Counted from the stretch's first letter, positions 1 to 9,069 are shown. The stretch is DNA of 64,000 nt from Ureibacillus thermosphaericus (GCF_012396605.1 NZ_JAAXPW010000006.1:39875-103874); one strand, 5' to 3'. Notes: generated by a model not told the origin, from the sequence alone. Made by a program: numbers and translations.

Positions 1-2
1 AA

Positions 3-557
3 GGCGAAATTGCTGCGCTTGAGGAAAAACATTTAAACGCCGAGAATAGCAGCATTTTGATTGAACAAGCACTGGTTATAGCTAAAAAAGAGGAATTTGA
101 ACAAGCGAAAGACGGACTGATTTTAAAAGAAACCAAAGGTAAAAGAAAACGTGTTGTGACAATTCCAAAGAACGTAATGGATGAATTAATTCGGTGGGTA
201 ACCATGAAAAAACAACATTTAGCCCAATTAGGTAACGAAAGAAAATGGAAAGAACATACATTTCTATTTTCTGATGAGTATGGTAAACCTTATCGGCCTG
301 ATTCTATTAGTCAATGGTGGGAGCGTTTTATGGACCGTAATCCAGATTTATCTCACATTCGATTCCATGACTTACGACACACATCGGCAACTTTATTAAT
401 TCATGCCGGAGAACATCCAAAAGTTATACAGTCTCGATTAGGACACGCAAATATAAGTACTACTTTGAATGTTTATGGACATCTATTAAAAGAAACGGAT
501 CAACGAGCAAGTTCGCATTTTGAAAAATTCTTCATTGAAGATGAAGAAAAAGAATGA
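3..557 (+). CDS. Phage-type tyrosine integrase, C-terminal part (cut by window edge)
   Basis: Site-specific tyrosine recombinase that integrates or excises a mobile element. The reading frame is open to the left edge, so the N-terminal core-binding domain and the first catalytic Arg lie outside; the first visible residues GEIAALE are those that follow that Arg in this family. Visible catalytic features are the HDLRH box (His-x-x-Arg) in the middle of the fragment and the nucleophile Tyr in LNVYGHL near the end. The gene points at the 3' end of the tRNA-Arg gene about 95 bases away, the usual geometry of an integrase beside its attachment site. The element itself therefore lies to the left. 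Whether the gene is intact cannot be judged here. Confidence 0.85.
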   Translation, partial: GEIAALEEKHLNAENSSILIEQALVIAKKEEFEQAKDGLILKETKGKRKRVVTIPKNVMDELIRWVTMKKQHLAQLGNERKWKEHTFLFSDEYGKPYRPDSISQWWERFMDRNPDLSHIRFHDLRHTSATLLIHAGEHPKVIQSRLGHANISTTLNVYGHLLKETDQRASSHFEKFFIEDEEKE

Positions 558-610
558 TTTGGGCAAATTTTGGGCTAAATATTTTTTGATACATGTCGAT
601 GAATAAAAAT

Positions 611-648
611 TAAAAACCTTACAACCGTTGTGGTTGTAAGGCTTTTCT
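611..648. terminator. Bidirectional intrinsic terminator between integrase and tRNA-Arg
   Basis: A perfect 10-bp stem (617-626 with 632-641) closes a 5-base loop. It is followed by a T-rich run on the plus strand and, read from the tRNA side, by TTTTTA on the minus strand. It can end both the integrase and the tRNA transcript. Confidence 0.8.
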
Positions 649-652
649 GTAG

Positions 653-726
<74 letters not shown>

Positions 727-753
727 ATTTTGTTTTCCCAAAGGACAATATTT

Positions 754-782
754 ATTATATTAGCGTAGTGTGAAAATGTCAA
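754..782 (-). promoter_or_regulatory. SigA promoter of tRNA-Arg
   Basis: On the minus strand TTGACA is separated by 17 bases from TATAAT, a perfect vegetative promoter about 28 bases upstream of the tRNA. Its spacer lies inside one arm of the inverted repeat at 764-822. Confidence 0.85.
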
Positions 783-822
783 CGGTTTTTTAAAAATTTT
801 TTCAACTAATTTTCACACTACG
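764..822. repeat. 13-bp perfect inverted repeat flanking an AT-rich core
   Basis: Arms 764-776 and 810-822 (CGTAGTGTGAAAA and its complement) flank 33 bases. It sits just past the ysnB stop codon and overlaps the tRNA promoter. As a terminator for ysnB it lacks a T run after the stem. It could still act as a transcript-end hairpin, or be an operator or an insertion footprint. Confidence 0.6.
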
Positions 823-829
823 AACCATT

Positions 830-1339
830 TTACAATTCTTCCAATGGATACTCTTTTTGAAATATTTCTTCCCCTTGATCCGTATACGCAGTAACTTTCC
901 AAATTGAATCATTATACTCTAACACTGCGTAACTCTTTTCATCAATGCCCCGAGGCTTTAACAAGCTCCCGGGATTTACAAACAGAATATTGTCTATCAA
1001 TTCTGCACCAAGTAAATGGGAATGTCCAAACAACACCGCATCTGCTTCTACTTCCTTTGCACGATAAAACAGATTCATGGTTGTCGACTTTACATTGAAT
1101 AAATGTCCATGCGTTACATACACTTTTTTATTCTCAATTTCAAACTGCAATTCTTCAGGAAACCGGCTATCCCGGTCACAATTGCCGCGAACTCGCTTTA
1201 CTCCTTCTAGATATGGGTGTTGATAATCTAGTTCGCTATCCCCACAGTGAATGACCACATCCACTCCTGGATGTCGCTCCTTAACTACTTGTATGATTTC
1301 TGCATCCCCATGGGTATCACTCATCACTAATAATTTCAT
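830..1339 (-). CDS. ysnB: MJ0936/YfcE-family metallophosphoesterase
   Basis: Predicted two-metal phosphodiesterase of about 169 residues. The calcineurin-like motifs are present in order: SDTHGD at the N terminus, HCGDSE, RGNCD, THGHLF and FGHSH. The cellular substrate is not known for this subgroup. The ATG at 1339 is preferred because GGTGGAG lies just upstream; an in-frame GTG nine bases earlier would overlap that site. It follows rdgB and rph as in B. subtilis, although here a phnA-like gene and its terminator separate them. The roughly 250 bases upstream show no clear structure. Confidence 0.85.
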   Translation of the reverse strand: MKLLVMSDTHGDAEIIQVVKERHPGVDVVIHCGDSELDYQHPYLEGVKRVRGNCDRDSRFPEELQFEIENKKVYVTHGHLFNVKSTTMNLFYRAKEVEADAVLFGHSHLLGAELIDNILFVNPGSLLKPRGIDEKSYAVLEYNDSIWKVTAYTDQGEEIFQKEYPLEEL

Positions 1340-1561
1340 TGTCTCCACCCTTATTTTTTACTTTGCATCCAAGTAATGAAAAATATGCCTAATAAAAATT
1401 TTAATAAAATCTGCTTGAAATGTAAAAGGTTAATTGCTGACAAAATACGACTTGCTGTTTTACTTAATGTACACAAGTAAATCTTTGTTTCGCATATCAT
1501 TAAATAATTGCAACATTTGCTTAAATACTTGTGACTAAAATACTCGCAACTTTATCCTAAA

Positions 1562-1590
1562 TAAAAAAGAGGCTGCTTGAGCCCCTTTAC
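1562..1590 (-). terminator. Intrinsic terminator after phnA-like gene
   Basis: Read on the minus strand, GGGGCT-CAAGC-AGCCTC (one G-T pair, extended by A-T pairs) is followed by TTTTTTAT. It starts directly after the stop codon of the zinc-ribbon gene. Confidence 0.75.
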
Positions 1591-1591
1591 T

Positions 1592-1921
1592 TTAAGCTTT
1601 TTTCACAAATTCAGATTTTAACTTCATTGCACCAAAACCATCAATTTTACAATCGATGTTGTGATCTCCCTCTACCAACTTGATGTTTTTTACTTTAGTG
1701 CCAATTTTTAATGTGGAAGAACTTCCTTTTACTTTTAAATCTTTAATGATTGTCACTGTATCGCCATCTTGTAAAAGATTGCCGTAAGCATCTTTTACTA
1801 CCAAGCCTTCCTCTTCAGTATGGTCGTTTTCAGTCCATTCATGAGCGCATTCTGGACAAATAAATACGTTTCCATCTTCATACGTATATTCTGAATTACA
1901 TTTTGGACAGTTTGGTATCAT
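1592..1921 (-). CDS. PhnA/YjdM-family zinc-ribbon protein
   Basis: Small protein of about 109 residues with an N-terminal zinc ribbon: CPKC near residue 5 and CPEC about 17 residues later. A C-terminal beta-rich domain ([14 protein letters not shown] onward) is typical of the YjdM family, formerly called alkylphosphonate-utilisation protein PhnA. Despite the old name, no phosphonate-degrading activity is established and no phosphonate genes are nearby. The ATG at 1921 is chosen because GGAGG lies eight bases upstream; that site is itself inside an in-frame extension starting 15 bases earlier. It has its own terminator. Confidence 0.85.
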   Translation of the reverse strand: MIPNCPKCNSEYTYEDGNVFICPECAHEWTENDHTEEEGLVVKDAYGNLLQDGDTVTIIKDLKVKGSSSTLKIGTKVKNIKLVEGDHNIDCKIDGFGAMKLKSEFVKKA

Positions 1922-2014
1922 TTCTTTTTCCTCCATATTTACATCATTACCTACTACTATAATGAAGTCTTAACGAGATTTCAAATGTTTATGGAAATTT
2001 TCAAACTGTCCACT

Positions 2015-2611
2015 TTATTTTAATACATTCGGCAACTCTTCTGTTAACTTCCGAATCGCATTTCCTCGGTGGGAAATTGCACCTTTCTCTTCTGGTGTAA
2101 GTTCTGCCATAGTACGACCTAATTCTGGTACGTAAAAGATTGGATCGTAACCAAAACCATTAGTACCTCTTTTTTTGTGCAAAATTCTGCCTTCACATGC
2201 GCCTAAGAATGTTCTCGTTTCGATGTTTGGACCGCTAATAGCGATGGCACAAACGAAGCGTGCTGTGCGCTCTTCATCCGGAATCCCTTGCATTTTTTCA
2301 AGCACTTTTTGAATATTTGCTTCATCATCATGATCTCCCGCATAACGGGCGGAAAATACCCCTGGTTCACCGCCTAAAGCATCGATTGCCAAACCGCTAT
2401 CATCCGCAATAACGAGTTTACCAAGGGCTTGTGAGAGGGCTTCTGCTTTTAATATTGCGTTTTCTTCAAAGGTTGTACCTGTTTCTTCAATTTCCATATC
2501 ACTCGCTATATCTAGCATTGTTACAACCTCATAATGAAGCGGCTTGAAAATCGCTTCAAAATCTTTTGCTTTTCCTCTATTTTTCGTTGCAATTACAACT
2601 TGTTTCATCAT
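2015..2611 (-). CDS. rdgB: XTP/dITP diphosphatase (HAM1/RdgB family)
   Basis: Hydrolyses non-canonical purine triphosphates (XTP, ITP, dITP) to monophosphates and keeps them out of nucleic acids. Family signatures visible are [11 protein letters not shown] at the N terminus, [16 protein letters not shown] (catalytic Asp) and [10 protein letters not shown]; 198 residues is the normal length. The start ATG overlaps the rph stop codon by four bases and has GGGGAG eight bases upstream inside rph, so the two are translationally coupled, as in B. subtilis rph-ysnA. Confidence 0.95.
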   Translation of the reverse strand: MMKQVVIATKNRGKAKDFEAIFKPLHYEVVTMLDIASDMEIEETGTTFEENAILKAEALSQALGKLVIADDSGLAIDALGGEPGVFSARYAGDHDDEANIQKVLEKMQGIPDEERTARFVCAIAISGPNIETRTFLGACEGRILHKKRGTNGFGYDPIFYVPELGRTMAELTPEEKGAISHRGNAIRKLTEELPNVLK

Positions 2612-3366
2612 TCTTTTGACTCCCCAACTTCTAGAATGAATTTTGCATCTTCACCAAGTACGGACTTTTGTATTTCAATTAATTCTCGAATTCCTTTTTC
2701 ACCGAGAGCAAGCAACGTATTTAATTCTTCTCGAGAGAATGTCGCTTCCTCCCCAGTACCTTGTATTTCAACGAATCTGCCGCTTCCAGTCATTACTAGA
2801 TTCATATCTACCTTTGCTTGAAAATCCTCTGAATAATTTAAATCTAAAACCGCTCCAATCGGTTCTACAAATCCGACACTTGTTGCTGCTAAAAAATCAG
2901 TAACTGGAAACTTTTCAAATGGAGATTCTTTATGGCGCTTTGCAAGAGCTTGTGTTAATGCAACGAACGCCCCAGTAATAGAAGCTGTTCTTGTTCCTCC
3001 ATCTGCTTGTATAACGTCGCAATCAATCCAGATAGTCCGCTCTCCAAACGCTTCTAAATCAACAACTGCCCGCAATGCTCGTCCAATTAAACGTTGAATC
3101 TCCATCGTACGTCCACCGATTTTACCTCGTGAAGATTCACGGATAGTACGTTCTTGCGTTGCTCTTGGCAACATGGAATATTCTGCAGTAATCCAACCTT
3201 TTCCTTGCCCACGCAGAAAGCTAGGAACTTTCTCTTCTATCGTAGCTGTACAAATTACTTTTGTATTACCTACTTGAATTAAAACAGATCCTTCTGGATG
3301 AATTAAATAATCTGTTTCGATTGTTACAGGTCTTAATTGATTTACTTCTCTTCCATCTACTCGCAT
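2608..3366 (-). CDS. rph: Ribonuclease PH
   Basis: Phosphorolytic 3'-5' exoribonuclease that trims tRNA 3' ends. It carries the family start RVDGRE, the [14 protein letters not shown] block, the phosphate-binding region [17 protein letters not shown], and a normal length of 252 residues. The ATG at 3366 is chosen over an upstream in-frame start because AGGAGG lies a few bases before it. It is cotranscribed with rdgB through a 4-base overlap. In B. subtilis a MarR-type gene (ysmB) separates it from racE; here that space holds only hairpins. Confidence 0.95.
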   Translation of the reverse strand: MRVDGREVNQLRPVTIETDYLIHPEGSVLIQVGNTKVICTATIEEKVPSFLRGQGKGWITAEYSMLPRATQERTIRESSRGKIGGRTMEIQRLIGRALRAVVDLEAFGERTIWIDCDVIQADGGTRTASITGAFVALTQALAKRHKESPFEKFPVTDFLAATSVGFVEPIGAVLDLNYSEDFQAKVDMNLVMTGSGRFVEIQGTGEEATFSREELNTLLALGEKGIRELIEIQKSVLGEDAKFILEVGESKE

Positions 3367-3469
3367 GTACTTTCCTCCTACAAATAATCGCACAATATAT
3401 TAACATACATTTTCTCCAGAAAAAAGTCATTGCACATTTTTGAAACTTTTTTGGCATACAATCTTTATA

Positions 3470-3613
3470 GCTTGTAGCACTGTACTACAAGTAAAAAAGC
3501 TCGAAAAGTGCCTTTCGAGCTTTCTTCATGTCTCATGCAATTCGGTATAACCGAATGATTTTGCTGCTTGATGTACCGAATCGCATGAGACTCAAAATGA
3601 TTTGAGCATCATG
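3470..3613 (-). terminator. Cluster of hairpins after racE, including an intrinsic terminator
   Basis: Reading away from racE there are four structures. First, CTCAAA-ATGA-TTTGAG (3591-3606). Second, an 18-bp stem with one mismatch (3530-3547 with 3574-3591) whose left arm can instead fold as ATTCGGT-TAT-ACCGAAT. Third, a strong terminator with 10-bp stem AAGCTCGAAA (3498-3507 with 3514-3523) followed on the minus strand by TTTTTTAC. Fourth, a small stem CTTGTAG/CTACAAG (about 3471-3490). Only the third clearly has terminator form. Confidence 0.65.
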
Positions 3614-3627
3614 GATTTTTTGAGTTG

Positions 3628-4422
3628 TTAAAATTGAATTTTTCTTACATCTAAGTGTTTCATTTCTAACCAATTTTCAGCAATTGTACGGAAAATGGGC
3701 ACCGAGCCGGTCACATAGAAAATATGATGTGGTTTATGATTTTCATTTCGGAGTAAGTGATGTTTTGTTAATAGCTCTTTTACTTCTTTTGCAGTTTCTT
3801 CTGCTGATGATAAAACAGTTACATTAGGTCCAACTACCTTTTCGATATGATGTTGAATCATCGGATAGTGAGTACAACCTAAAATGACTGTGTCAAAACT
3901 TTTATTTTCAAGCGGCTTTAATCCATTCGCTACAAGGTCGAATGCAAATTGTCCTTCATATTCTCCACTTTCAACTAGCGGTACAAATGTCGGACACGCA
4001 AGAGGAATAATTTTCGCCTCCGTATTTAAAGCAAGCAGTGCACGTTCATATGCGCCACTTTTAATTGTTCCTTCTGTTGCAAGAACCACAATTCGATTGT
4101 GCTTCGTTTTTTTTACAGCTGCTCGGGCTCCCGCATTAATGACGCCCACTATTGGAATTGAGAGCTGTTCTCTTAAAACATCTAATGCTACTGCCGTTGC
4201 CGTATTACATGCGATAACAAGGAGTTTTATATTCTGTTTTTCCAACGCTTTTGCTAACTGCATAGTAAAGGCGAGAACCTCTTCACTTTTTCGTGGGCCA
4301 TAGGGGCACCTTGCAGTATCGCCAATGTAATAAATCGTTTCATTTGGCAAAACATTGATAATTTGTTTTGCAACAGTTAAGCCACCTACTCCTGAATCGA
4401 TAACGCCTATTGGGGCATTCAC
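3628..4422 (-). CDS. racE: Glutamate racemase
   Basis: Interconverts L- and D-glutamate to supply D-Glu for peptidoglycan. Motifs are IGVIDSGVGGLTVAK at the N terminus, the first catalytic Cys in VIACNTATA, and the second in LGCTHYPM; 264 residues is the usual length. Start is GTG with GAGGCGG five to six bases upstream. It sits between gerE and rph exactly as racE does in B. subtilis. Confidence 0.95.
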   Translation of the reverse strand: MNAPIGVIDSGVGGLTVAKQIINVLPNETIYYIGDTARCPYGPRKSEEVLAFTMQLAKALEKQNIKLLVIACNTATAVALDVLREQLSIPIVGVINAGARAAVKKTKHNRIVVLATEGTIKSGAYERALLALNTEAKIIPLACPTFVPLVESGEYEGQFAFDLVANGLKPLENKSFDTVILGCTHYPMIQHHIEKVVGPNVTVLSSAEETAKEVKELLTKHHLLRNENHKPHHIFYVTGSVPIFRTIAENWLEMKHLDVRKIQF

Positions 4423-4719
4423 TTATACCGCCTCTATCCTATTTCATTTGTATGATATATTATTATCTATTCTATTTTGACCTAATTCTTTACTAAGTTC
4501 AATGATTCTTTTATTCATACAATTGAACAGGAAAAGACAGTTTTTTATTTGAATACCCTCATGTTAAACATCGCGCCATTGATCCATGCAACTGCCCGAT
4601 TGTTGTAATTGTATATCAGATAATAATTGACATTTTTTTGAATAAGTATTTTTCATCACTAATACGATTGTAGCCTTTTAAAATTCATTTTAGGATTTAA
4701 AGCCACTATCTTAAATCGA

Positions 4720-4941
4720 TTAATGCAATGAAAGCTCGTCAAGCCTTAGCAATTCAATCAGTGCCTGTGACCTGCTAGAAACGCCCAGTTTTTGAATTGT
4801 GTTTGAAATATGGTTACGCACCGTTTTTTCGCTTATGCCCAACTTTTGTGAAATTTCTTTTGTGGAATAATCTAAAATTAATAATTGAAATATTTCCCGC
4901 TCTCTTTTCGTTAAAAGCGAACGATGCTGCGGGCTACTCAT
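4720..4941 (-). CDS. gerE: Late sporulation transcription regulator GerE
   Basis: Small LuxR-type DNA-binding protein (73 residues, nearly all helix-turn-helix) that tunes SigK-dependent spore-coat genes in the mother cell. The conserved core LTKREREIFQLL, then KEISQKLGISEKTVRNHISN and QKLGV-SRSQALIELLR, matches GerE closely; no receiver domain is present. GGAGGG lies about ten bases before the ATG. A SigK-type promoter is visible upstream. No clear terminator is seen in the roughly 280 bases between this gene and racE. Confidence 0.95.
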   Translation of the reverse strand: MSSPQHRSLLTKREREIFQLLILDYSTKEISQKLGISEKTVRNHISNTIQKLGVSSRSQALIELLRLDELSLH

Positions 4942-4971
4942 AAGGCAACACCCTCCTATCTCCTCTCTATG

Positions 4972-4999
4972 TAAAGTATGTCATGAGGGTGGAGGCTGT
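4972..4999 (-). promoter_or_regulatory. Candidate SigK promoter of gerE
   Basis: The minus strand has CATACTTTA (matches CATAnnnTA) with an AC element 17 bases upstream, placed about 30 bases before the gerE start. B. subtilis gerE is SigK-dependent, which supports the call. Confidence 0.55.
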
Positions 5000-5012
5000 G
5001 AGGGCATTTTAA

Positions 5013-5459
5013 CTATTTCCCACATAATATTACTTTTTGTTCTTCAGTCCAGCGATGAGGTTTACCAGTTTCTTTGTTGATTTGTACTAAAGCCCCTCTA
5101 CCAGTTAAAACGATTTCATCTTTTTCATTTTTTACCATGTAGTGAAGATCTAGAGAGGAGTTTCCAACCCGTGCTGTTTTTACATAAATTCGCAGTTTTT
5201 CTCCGTAATAAACTTGTTTTAAATAGTCGCATTGCAAATCTGCCGCAACTGGAATACATTGCTCATCTTGTGAACCCCAATTGTTCTTCACATTCAGCCA
5301 TTTAAAATATTCAATGCGTGCATGTTCAAAATATGAAAATGGTACAACATTATTTAAATGTCCATACATATCAACATCTGAAAAACGAACAATCTCTTCC
5401 GTGTAAAATGTAAATTCCTTCTCCCATTGTTCAAAATCTTCAATATACATTTCTTTCAT
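5013..5459 (-). CDS. ysmA: Acyl-CoA thioesterase of the 4HBT (hot-dog) family
   Basis: Predicted cytoplasmic acyl-CoA thioesterase of 148 residues. The signature DVDMYGHLNN contains the conserved Asp and His-Asn-Asn of YbgC/4-hydroxybenzoyl-CoA thioesterase-like enzymes. The ATG at 5459 is supported by AAAGGGG eight bases upstream; the long in-frame extension beyond it is hydrophobic and not family-like. It lies between gerE and sdhB as ysmA does in B. subtilis. Substrate unknown. Confidence 0.85.
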   Translation of the reverse strand: MKEMYIEDFEQWEKEFTFYTEEIVRFSDVDMYGHLNNVVPFSYFEHARIEYFKWLNVKNNWGSQDEQCIPVAADLQCDYLKQVYYGEKLRIYVKTARVGNSSLDLHYMVKNEKDEIVLTGRGALVQINKETGKPHRWTEEQKVILCGK

Positions 5460-5661
5460 TTTCCCATCCCCTTTAACCAATGTTTTACTTATATAATAAA
5501 TATTATACAATAGTAGATTCATCGAGGAAATGAATGAAAATGTCGAATATTGGAAGGGGATGACGATGGATTTTTTTATTGAAAGAGGATTCGCAATGCA
5601 ACTGTACAGAAATAAACTGCTTACTATACTATGCAGCATCATGAAAATTGGATAATTGTTC

Positions 5662-5711
5662 TATAAAAAAATTAAAAGCAGCCAAAATCGATAAACGATT
5701 TTGACTGCTTC
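5662..5711 (-). terminator. Terminator of the sdhCAB operon
   Basis: Stem AAGCAG-CAAAATCG with its complement around a short loop (hairpin 5676-5710, one mismatch), followed on the minus strand by a T-rich stretch. Confidence 0.8.
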
Positions 5712-5720
5712 TAATACATA

Positions 5721-6503
5721 TTAGTCTACCATATGGTCAGAACCGAAGAATTTGCGGAACATGTGTACAGTCGTTGCTCTGTTTAATGATGCAATAGAAG
5801 TTGTTAAAGGAATTCCTTTTGGACAAGCAGCTACACAGTTTTGAGAGTTACCGCAGTTTGCAAGTCCGCCTTCACCCATAATTGCATCTAAACGTTCGTC
5901 TTTGTTCATTGCACCTGTTGGATGTGTATTGAATAAACGTACTTGAGAAAGTGGTGCTGGACCGATGAAGCTAGATTTCTCAGAAACGTTTGGACAAGCT
6001 TCGAAACAAACACCACAAGTCATACATTTTGACAATTCGTATGCCCATTGACGTTTGCGTTCAGGCATGCGTGGACCTTCTCCTAAATCGTAACTTCCGT
6101 CAATCGGAATCCACGCTTTTACTTTTTTCAATGCGTTGAACATACGGCTTCGGTCAACTTGTAAGTCACGAACAACTGGGAAAGTTTTCATTGGTTCTAA
6201 GCGAATTGGTTGTTCAAGTTGATCAACCAACGCAGAACATGATTGGCGTGGACGGCCATTAATTACCATCGAACAAGCACCACAAACTTCCTCTAGACAG
6301 TTCATGTCCCAAGTAACCGGTGTTGTTGGTTTTCCATCAGCAGTCACTGGATGTTGACGAATGTACATCAATGCAGAGATTACGTTCATACCTGGACGGT
6401 AAGGTACTTCGAATTCTTCCCAACGGCTTGCACCATTTGGATTATCTTGACGTAAAATTCTAAATCTTACTGTTTTTCCAGTTTCCACTTGTTGTGTAGT
6501 CAC
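5721..6503 (-). CDS. sdhB: Succinate dehydrogenase iron-sulfur subunit
   Basis: Carries electrons from the flavin subunit to the membrane cytochrome. The N-terminal ferredoxin domain has CLEEVCGACSMV and a later Cys for the [2Fe-2S] cluster. The C-terminal domain has CMTCGVCFEACP and CGNSQNCVAACPKG for the [4Fe-4S] and [3Fe-4S] clusters. Length 260 is typical of Gram-positive SdhB. Start is GTG with GGAGG nine bases upstream, two bases after the sdhA stop. Last gene of sdhCAB. Confidence 0.95.
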   Translation of the reverse strand: MTTQQVETGKTVRFRILRQDNPNGASRWEEFEVPYRPGMNVISALMYIRQHPVTADGKPTTPVTWDMNCLEEVCGACSMVINGRPRQSCSALVDQLEQPIRLEPMKTFPVVRDLQVDRSRMFNALKKVKAWIPIDGSYDLGEGPRMPERKRQWAYELSKCMTCGVCFEACPNVSEKSSFIGPAPLSQVRLFNTHPTGAMNKDERLDAIMGEGGLANCGNSQNCVAACPKGIPLTTSIASLNRATTVHMFRKFFGSDHMVD

Positions 6504-6505
6504 GA

Positions 6506-8266
6506 TTAATTACCTCCTTTCGAAGAGTAGTCACGTTTACGAGGCGGAATTAATGAAACGTCTACTTCTTGGTAAGTAATAATTGGCTCACCTGTAGATG
6601 GATCAAATTTCGCCATAGTTGTTTTTAAGAAGTTTTCGTCGTCACGTTCTGGGAATTCTGGTTTATAGTGTGCACCACGTGACTCGTTACGTAATAACGC
6701 ACCTTTTGTAATTACTCGTGCAAGATATAGCATGTTTTTCAATTGACGAGTAAAGTGTGCACCTTGGTTGCTCCATTTTTGAGTATCGTGGATGTTAATG
6801 TTTTCCCAACGCTCTAACATGTCACCAAGTGTGTCATATGTTTTTTGTAGGCGATCGTTGTAACGTACAACTGTTACGTTGTCAGTCATCATTTCGCCTA
6901 GTTCTTTGTGAAGTAAATATGCGTTTTCATTACCTTTGTCCATTTTTAGGATGTTATCCCATTTTTGTTGCTCTTGTTTTACATAAGAATCATATAAAGA
7001 TTGTGGTAAATCTTCCGCATGTTTTGTTAAGCCTTGCATATATTTAACTGCGTTAGGTCCTGCAACCATACCACCATAAATCGCAGAAAGTAATGAGTTA
7101 GCACCTAAGCGGTTTGCACCGTGTTGTGAATAGTCACATTCACCAGCAGCAAACAGACCAGGAATTTCAGTCATTTGATCGTAGTCAACCCATAATCCAC
7201 CCATTGAGTAGTGAACCGCTGGGAAGATCTTCATTGGTACTTTACGTGGATCGTCACCAACGAATTTTTCGTAGATTTCGATGATACCACCAAGTTTGAT
7301 GTCTAATTCATGTGGATCTTTATGAGATAAGTCTAAATATACGATGTTTTCACCATTGATACCTAATTTTTGGTTTACGCATACGTCGAAGATTTCACGT
7401 GTCGCAATGTCACGTGGTACTAAGTTACCGTATGCAGGATATTTTTCTTCTAAGAAGTACCATGGTTTACCATCTTTATATGTCCAAATACGTCCACCCT
7501 CACCGCGAGCAGATTCACTCATTAAACGGTTTTTGTCATCGCCAGGAATTGCTGTTGGGTGAATTTGGATGAACTCACCATTTGCATATGAAGCACCTTG
7601 TTGATAAACAATTGATGCTGCAGAACCAGTATTGATTACTGAGTTTGTTGATTTACCAAAGATGATACCAGGACCACCTGTTGCCATAACTACAGCATCA
7701 GAGCGGAATGCTTTAATTTCTGATGTGCTTAAATCTTGTGCTACGATTCCACGGCAAACTCCTTCGTCATCAAGAACGATTCCAAGGAATTCCCAGTGTT
7801 CGTATTTTGTTACTAAACCTTCTACTTCGTAACGACGAACTTGTTCGTCAAGCGCATATAATAATTGTTGACCTGTTGTCGCACCTGCAAATGCAGTACG
7901 GTGATGCAATGTACCACCGAAACGACGGAAGTCAAGTAGACCTTCTGGAGTTCGGTTGAACATAACTCCCATACGGTCGAACATGTGAATGATACCAGGT
8001 GCTGCTTCACACATTGCTTTTACTGGTGGTTGGTTCGCTAAGAAGTCTCCACCATAAATTGTATCGTCAAAGTGGATCCATGGAGAATCCCCTTCACCTT
8101 TTGTATTTACTGCACCATTAATTCCACCTTGTGCACAAACTGAGTGTGAACGTTTAACAGGAACTAATGAGAATAGTTCTACTTCAGTACCCATTTCGGC
8201 TGCTTTCATCGTTGCCATTAGACCAGCTAAGCCGCCACCAACAACGATTAATTTCTTTTTGGCCAT
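6506..8266 (-). CDS. sdhA: Succinate dehydrogenase flavoprotein subunit
   Basis: Oxidises succinate to fumarate at the cytoplasmic face of the membrane. It shows the FAD-binding GGGLAGLMA at the N terminus, the flavin-linking His in SHSVCAQGG, substrate-site elements IQIHPTAIPG and SESARGEGG, and the C-terminal SRGAHYKPEFPERDD. Length 586 is normal for the Bacillales form. GAGGAG lies upstream of the ATG. Middle gene of sdhCAB, 50 bases after sdhC. Confidence 0.97.
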   Translation of the reverse strand: MAKKKLIVVGGGLAGLMATMKAAEMGTEVELFSLVPVKRSHSVCAQGGINGAVNTKGEGDSPWIHFDDTIYGGDFLANQPPVKAMCEAAPGIIHMFDRMGVMFNRTPEGLLDFRRFGGTLHHRTAFAGATTGQQLLYALDEQVRRYEVEGLVTKYEHWEFLGIVLDDEGVCRGIVAQDLSTSEIKAFRSDAVVMATGGPGIIFGKSTNSVINTGSAASIVYQQGASYANGEFIQIHPTAIPGDDKNRLMSESARGEGGRIWTYKDGKPWYFLEEKYPAYGNLVPRDIATREIFDVCVNQKLGINGENIVYLDLSHKDPHELDIKLGGIIEIYEKFVGDDPRKVPMKIFPAVHYSMGGLWVDYDQMTEIPGLFAAGECDYSQHGANRLGANSLLSAIYGGMVAGPNAVKYMQGLTKHAEDLPQSLYDSYVKQEQQKWDNILKMDKGNENAYLLHKELGEMMTDNVTVVRYNDRLQKTYDTLGDMLERWENINIHDTQKWSNQGAHFTRQLKNMLYLARVITKGALLRNESRGAHYKPEFPERDDENFLKTTMAKFDPSTGEPIITYQEVDVSLIPPRKRDYSSKGGN

Positions 8267-8316
8267 GATTATTTCTCACTCCTCTTTTCTAATTGGACGT
8301 TCTATCTATGCTTGTA

Positions 8317-8928
8317 TCATACGAATGCTAGAATTGCAGATACACCGATAATGCTTAAGATGACGAAAAATGCCATTGTAATCCACGTAACTACTTTTTG
8401 AGAATGTGTTGATTGTGTGATACCCCAGCTTACAAAGAATGACCATAAACCGTTAGATAAATGCAATGTAGCGGAAAGGATACCCACAATGTAGAATCCT
8501 AACATCCATGGATTTGCAACGATTTTTTCCATCATTTCAAAACTTACTTCCGCACCAAATGCTTTTTGGATGCGAGTTTGGAACATGTGCCAAGCAATGA
8601 AGATTACTAGGAACACACCAGTAAGTCGTTGCAATAAGAACATCCAGTTACGGAATGTACTGAAGCGCTTATTGTTTGGTGTTGCTGTAAAGGCAATATA
8701 AATTCCATATAAACCGTGGAACAGAATAGGAATGTAGATAACAATCCACTCAATAAGTAATAATAGTGGACCTGGAATATAATCCATTACTCCTGTTGCA
8801 CTGTTATATGTCTCTTCTCCCCCTGTTGCAGTAAAGTTTAGAGACAAGTGGAACACTAAAAATAGCCCTACAGGAATAACACCAAGTAAAGAATGTAGTC
8901 GGCGCCAGTAAAACTCATTTTTTGCCAA
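8317..8928 (-). CDS. sdhC: Succinate dehydrogenase cytochrome b558 subunit
   Basis: Membrane anchor with about five hydrophobic helices and several conserved His for di-haem binding (for example FLVFHLSLN, LFHGLYG, AWHMFQTR and LHLSNGLW). Passes electrons to menaquinone. Length 203 is typical. Start is TTG with GGGGG eight bases upstream. First gene of the operon, with a leader of about 110 bases from the promoter at 9041-9069. Confidence 0.95.
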   Translation of the reverse strand: MAKNEFYWRRLHSLLGVIPVGLFLVFHLSLNFTATGGEETYNSATGVMDYIPGPLLLLIEWIVIYIPILFHGLYGIYIAFTATPNNKRFSTFRNWMFLLQRLTGVFLVIFIAWHMFQTRIQKAFGAEVSFEMMEKIVANPWMLGFYIVGILSATLHLSNGLWSFFVSWGITQSTHSQKVVTWITMAFFVILSIIGVSAILAFV

Positions 8929-9018
8929 GACTGATACCCCCTTAAATGATAGAAATAAGTAGTCAATAAGTCGTCACAAATTGTAAACGCTTTATGCATT
9001 GACTGTTTTATTCATAAT

Positions 9019-9069
9019 GGTACAATATTATGACAAGTTCATTGTACCCCCACGAACTATTACCGTCAA
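9019..9069 (-). promoter_or_regulatory. sdhCAB promoter with overlapping inverted repeat
   Basis: On the minus strand TTGACG is separated by exactly 17 bases from TACAAT (9041-9069). The -10 box is part of an 8-bp inverted repeat GGTACAAT...ATTGTACC (9019-9026 and 9041-9048, 14 bases apart). A regulator binding there would cover the start site; none is identified. Confidence 0.7.
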
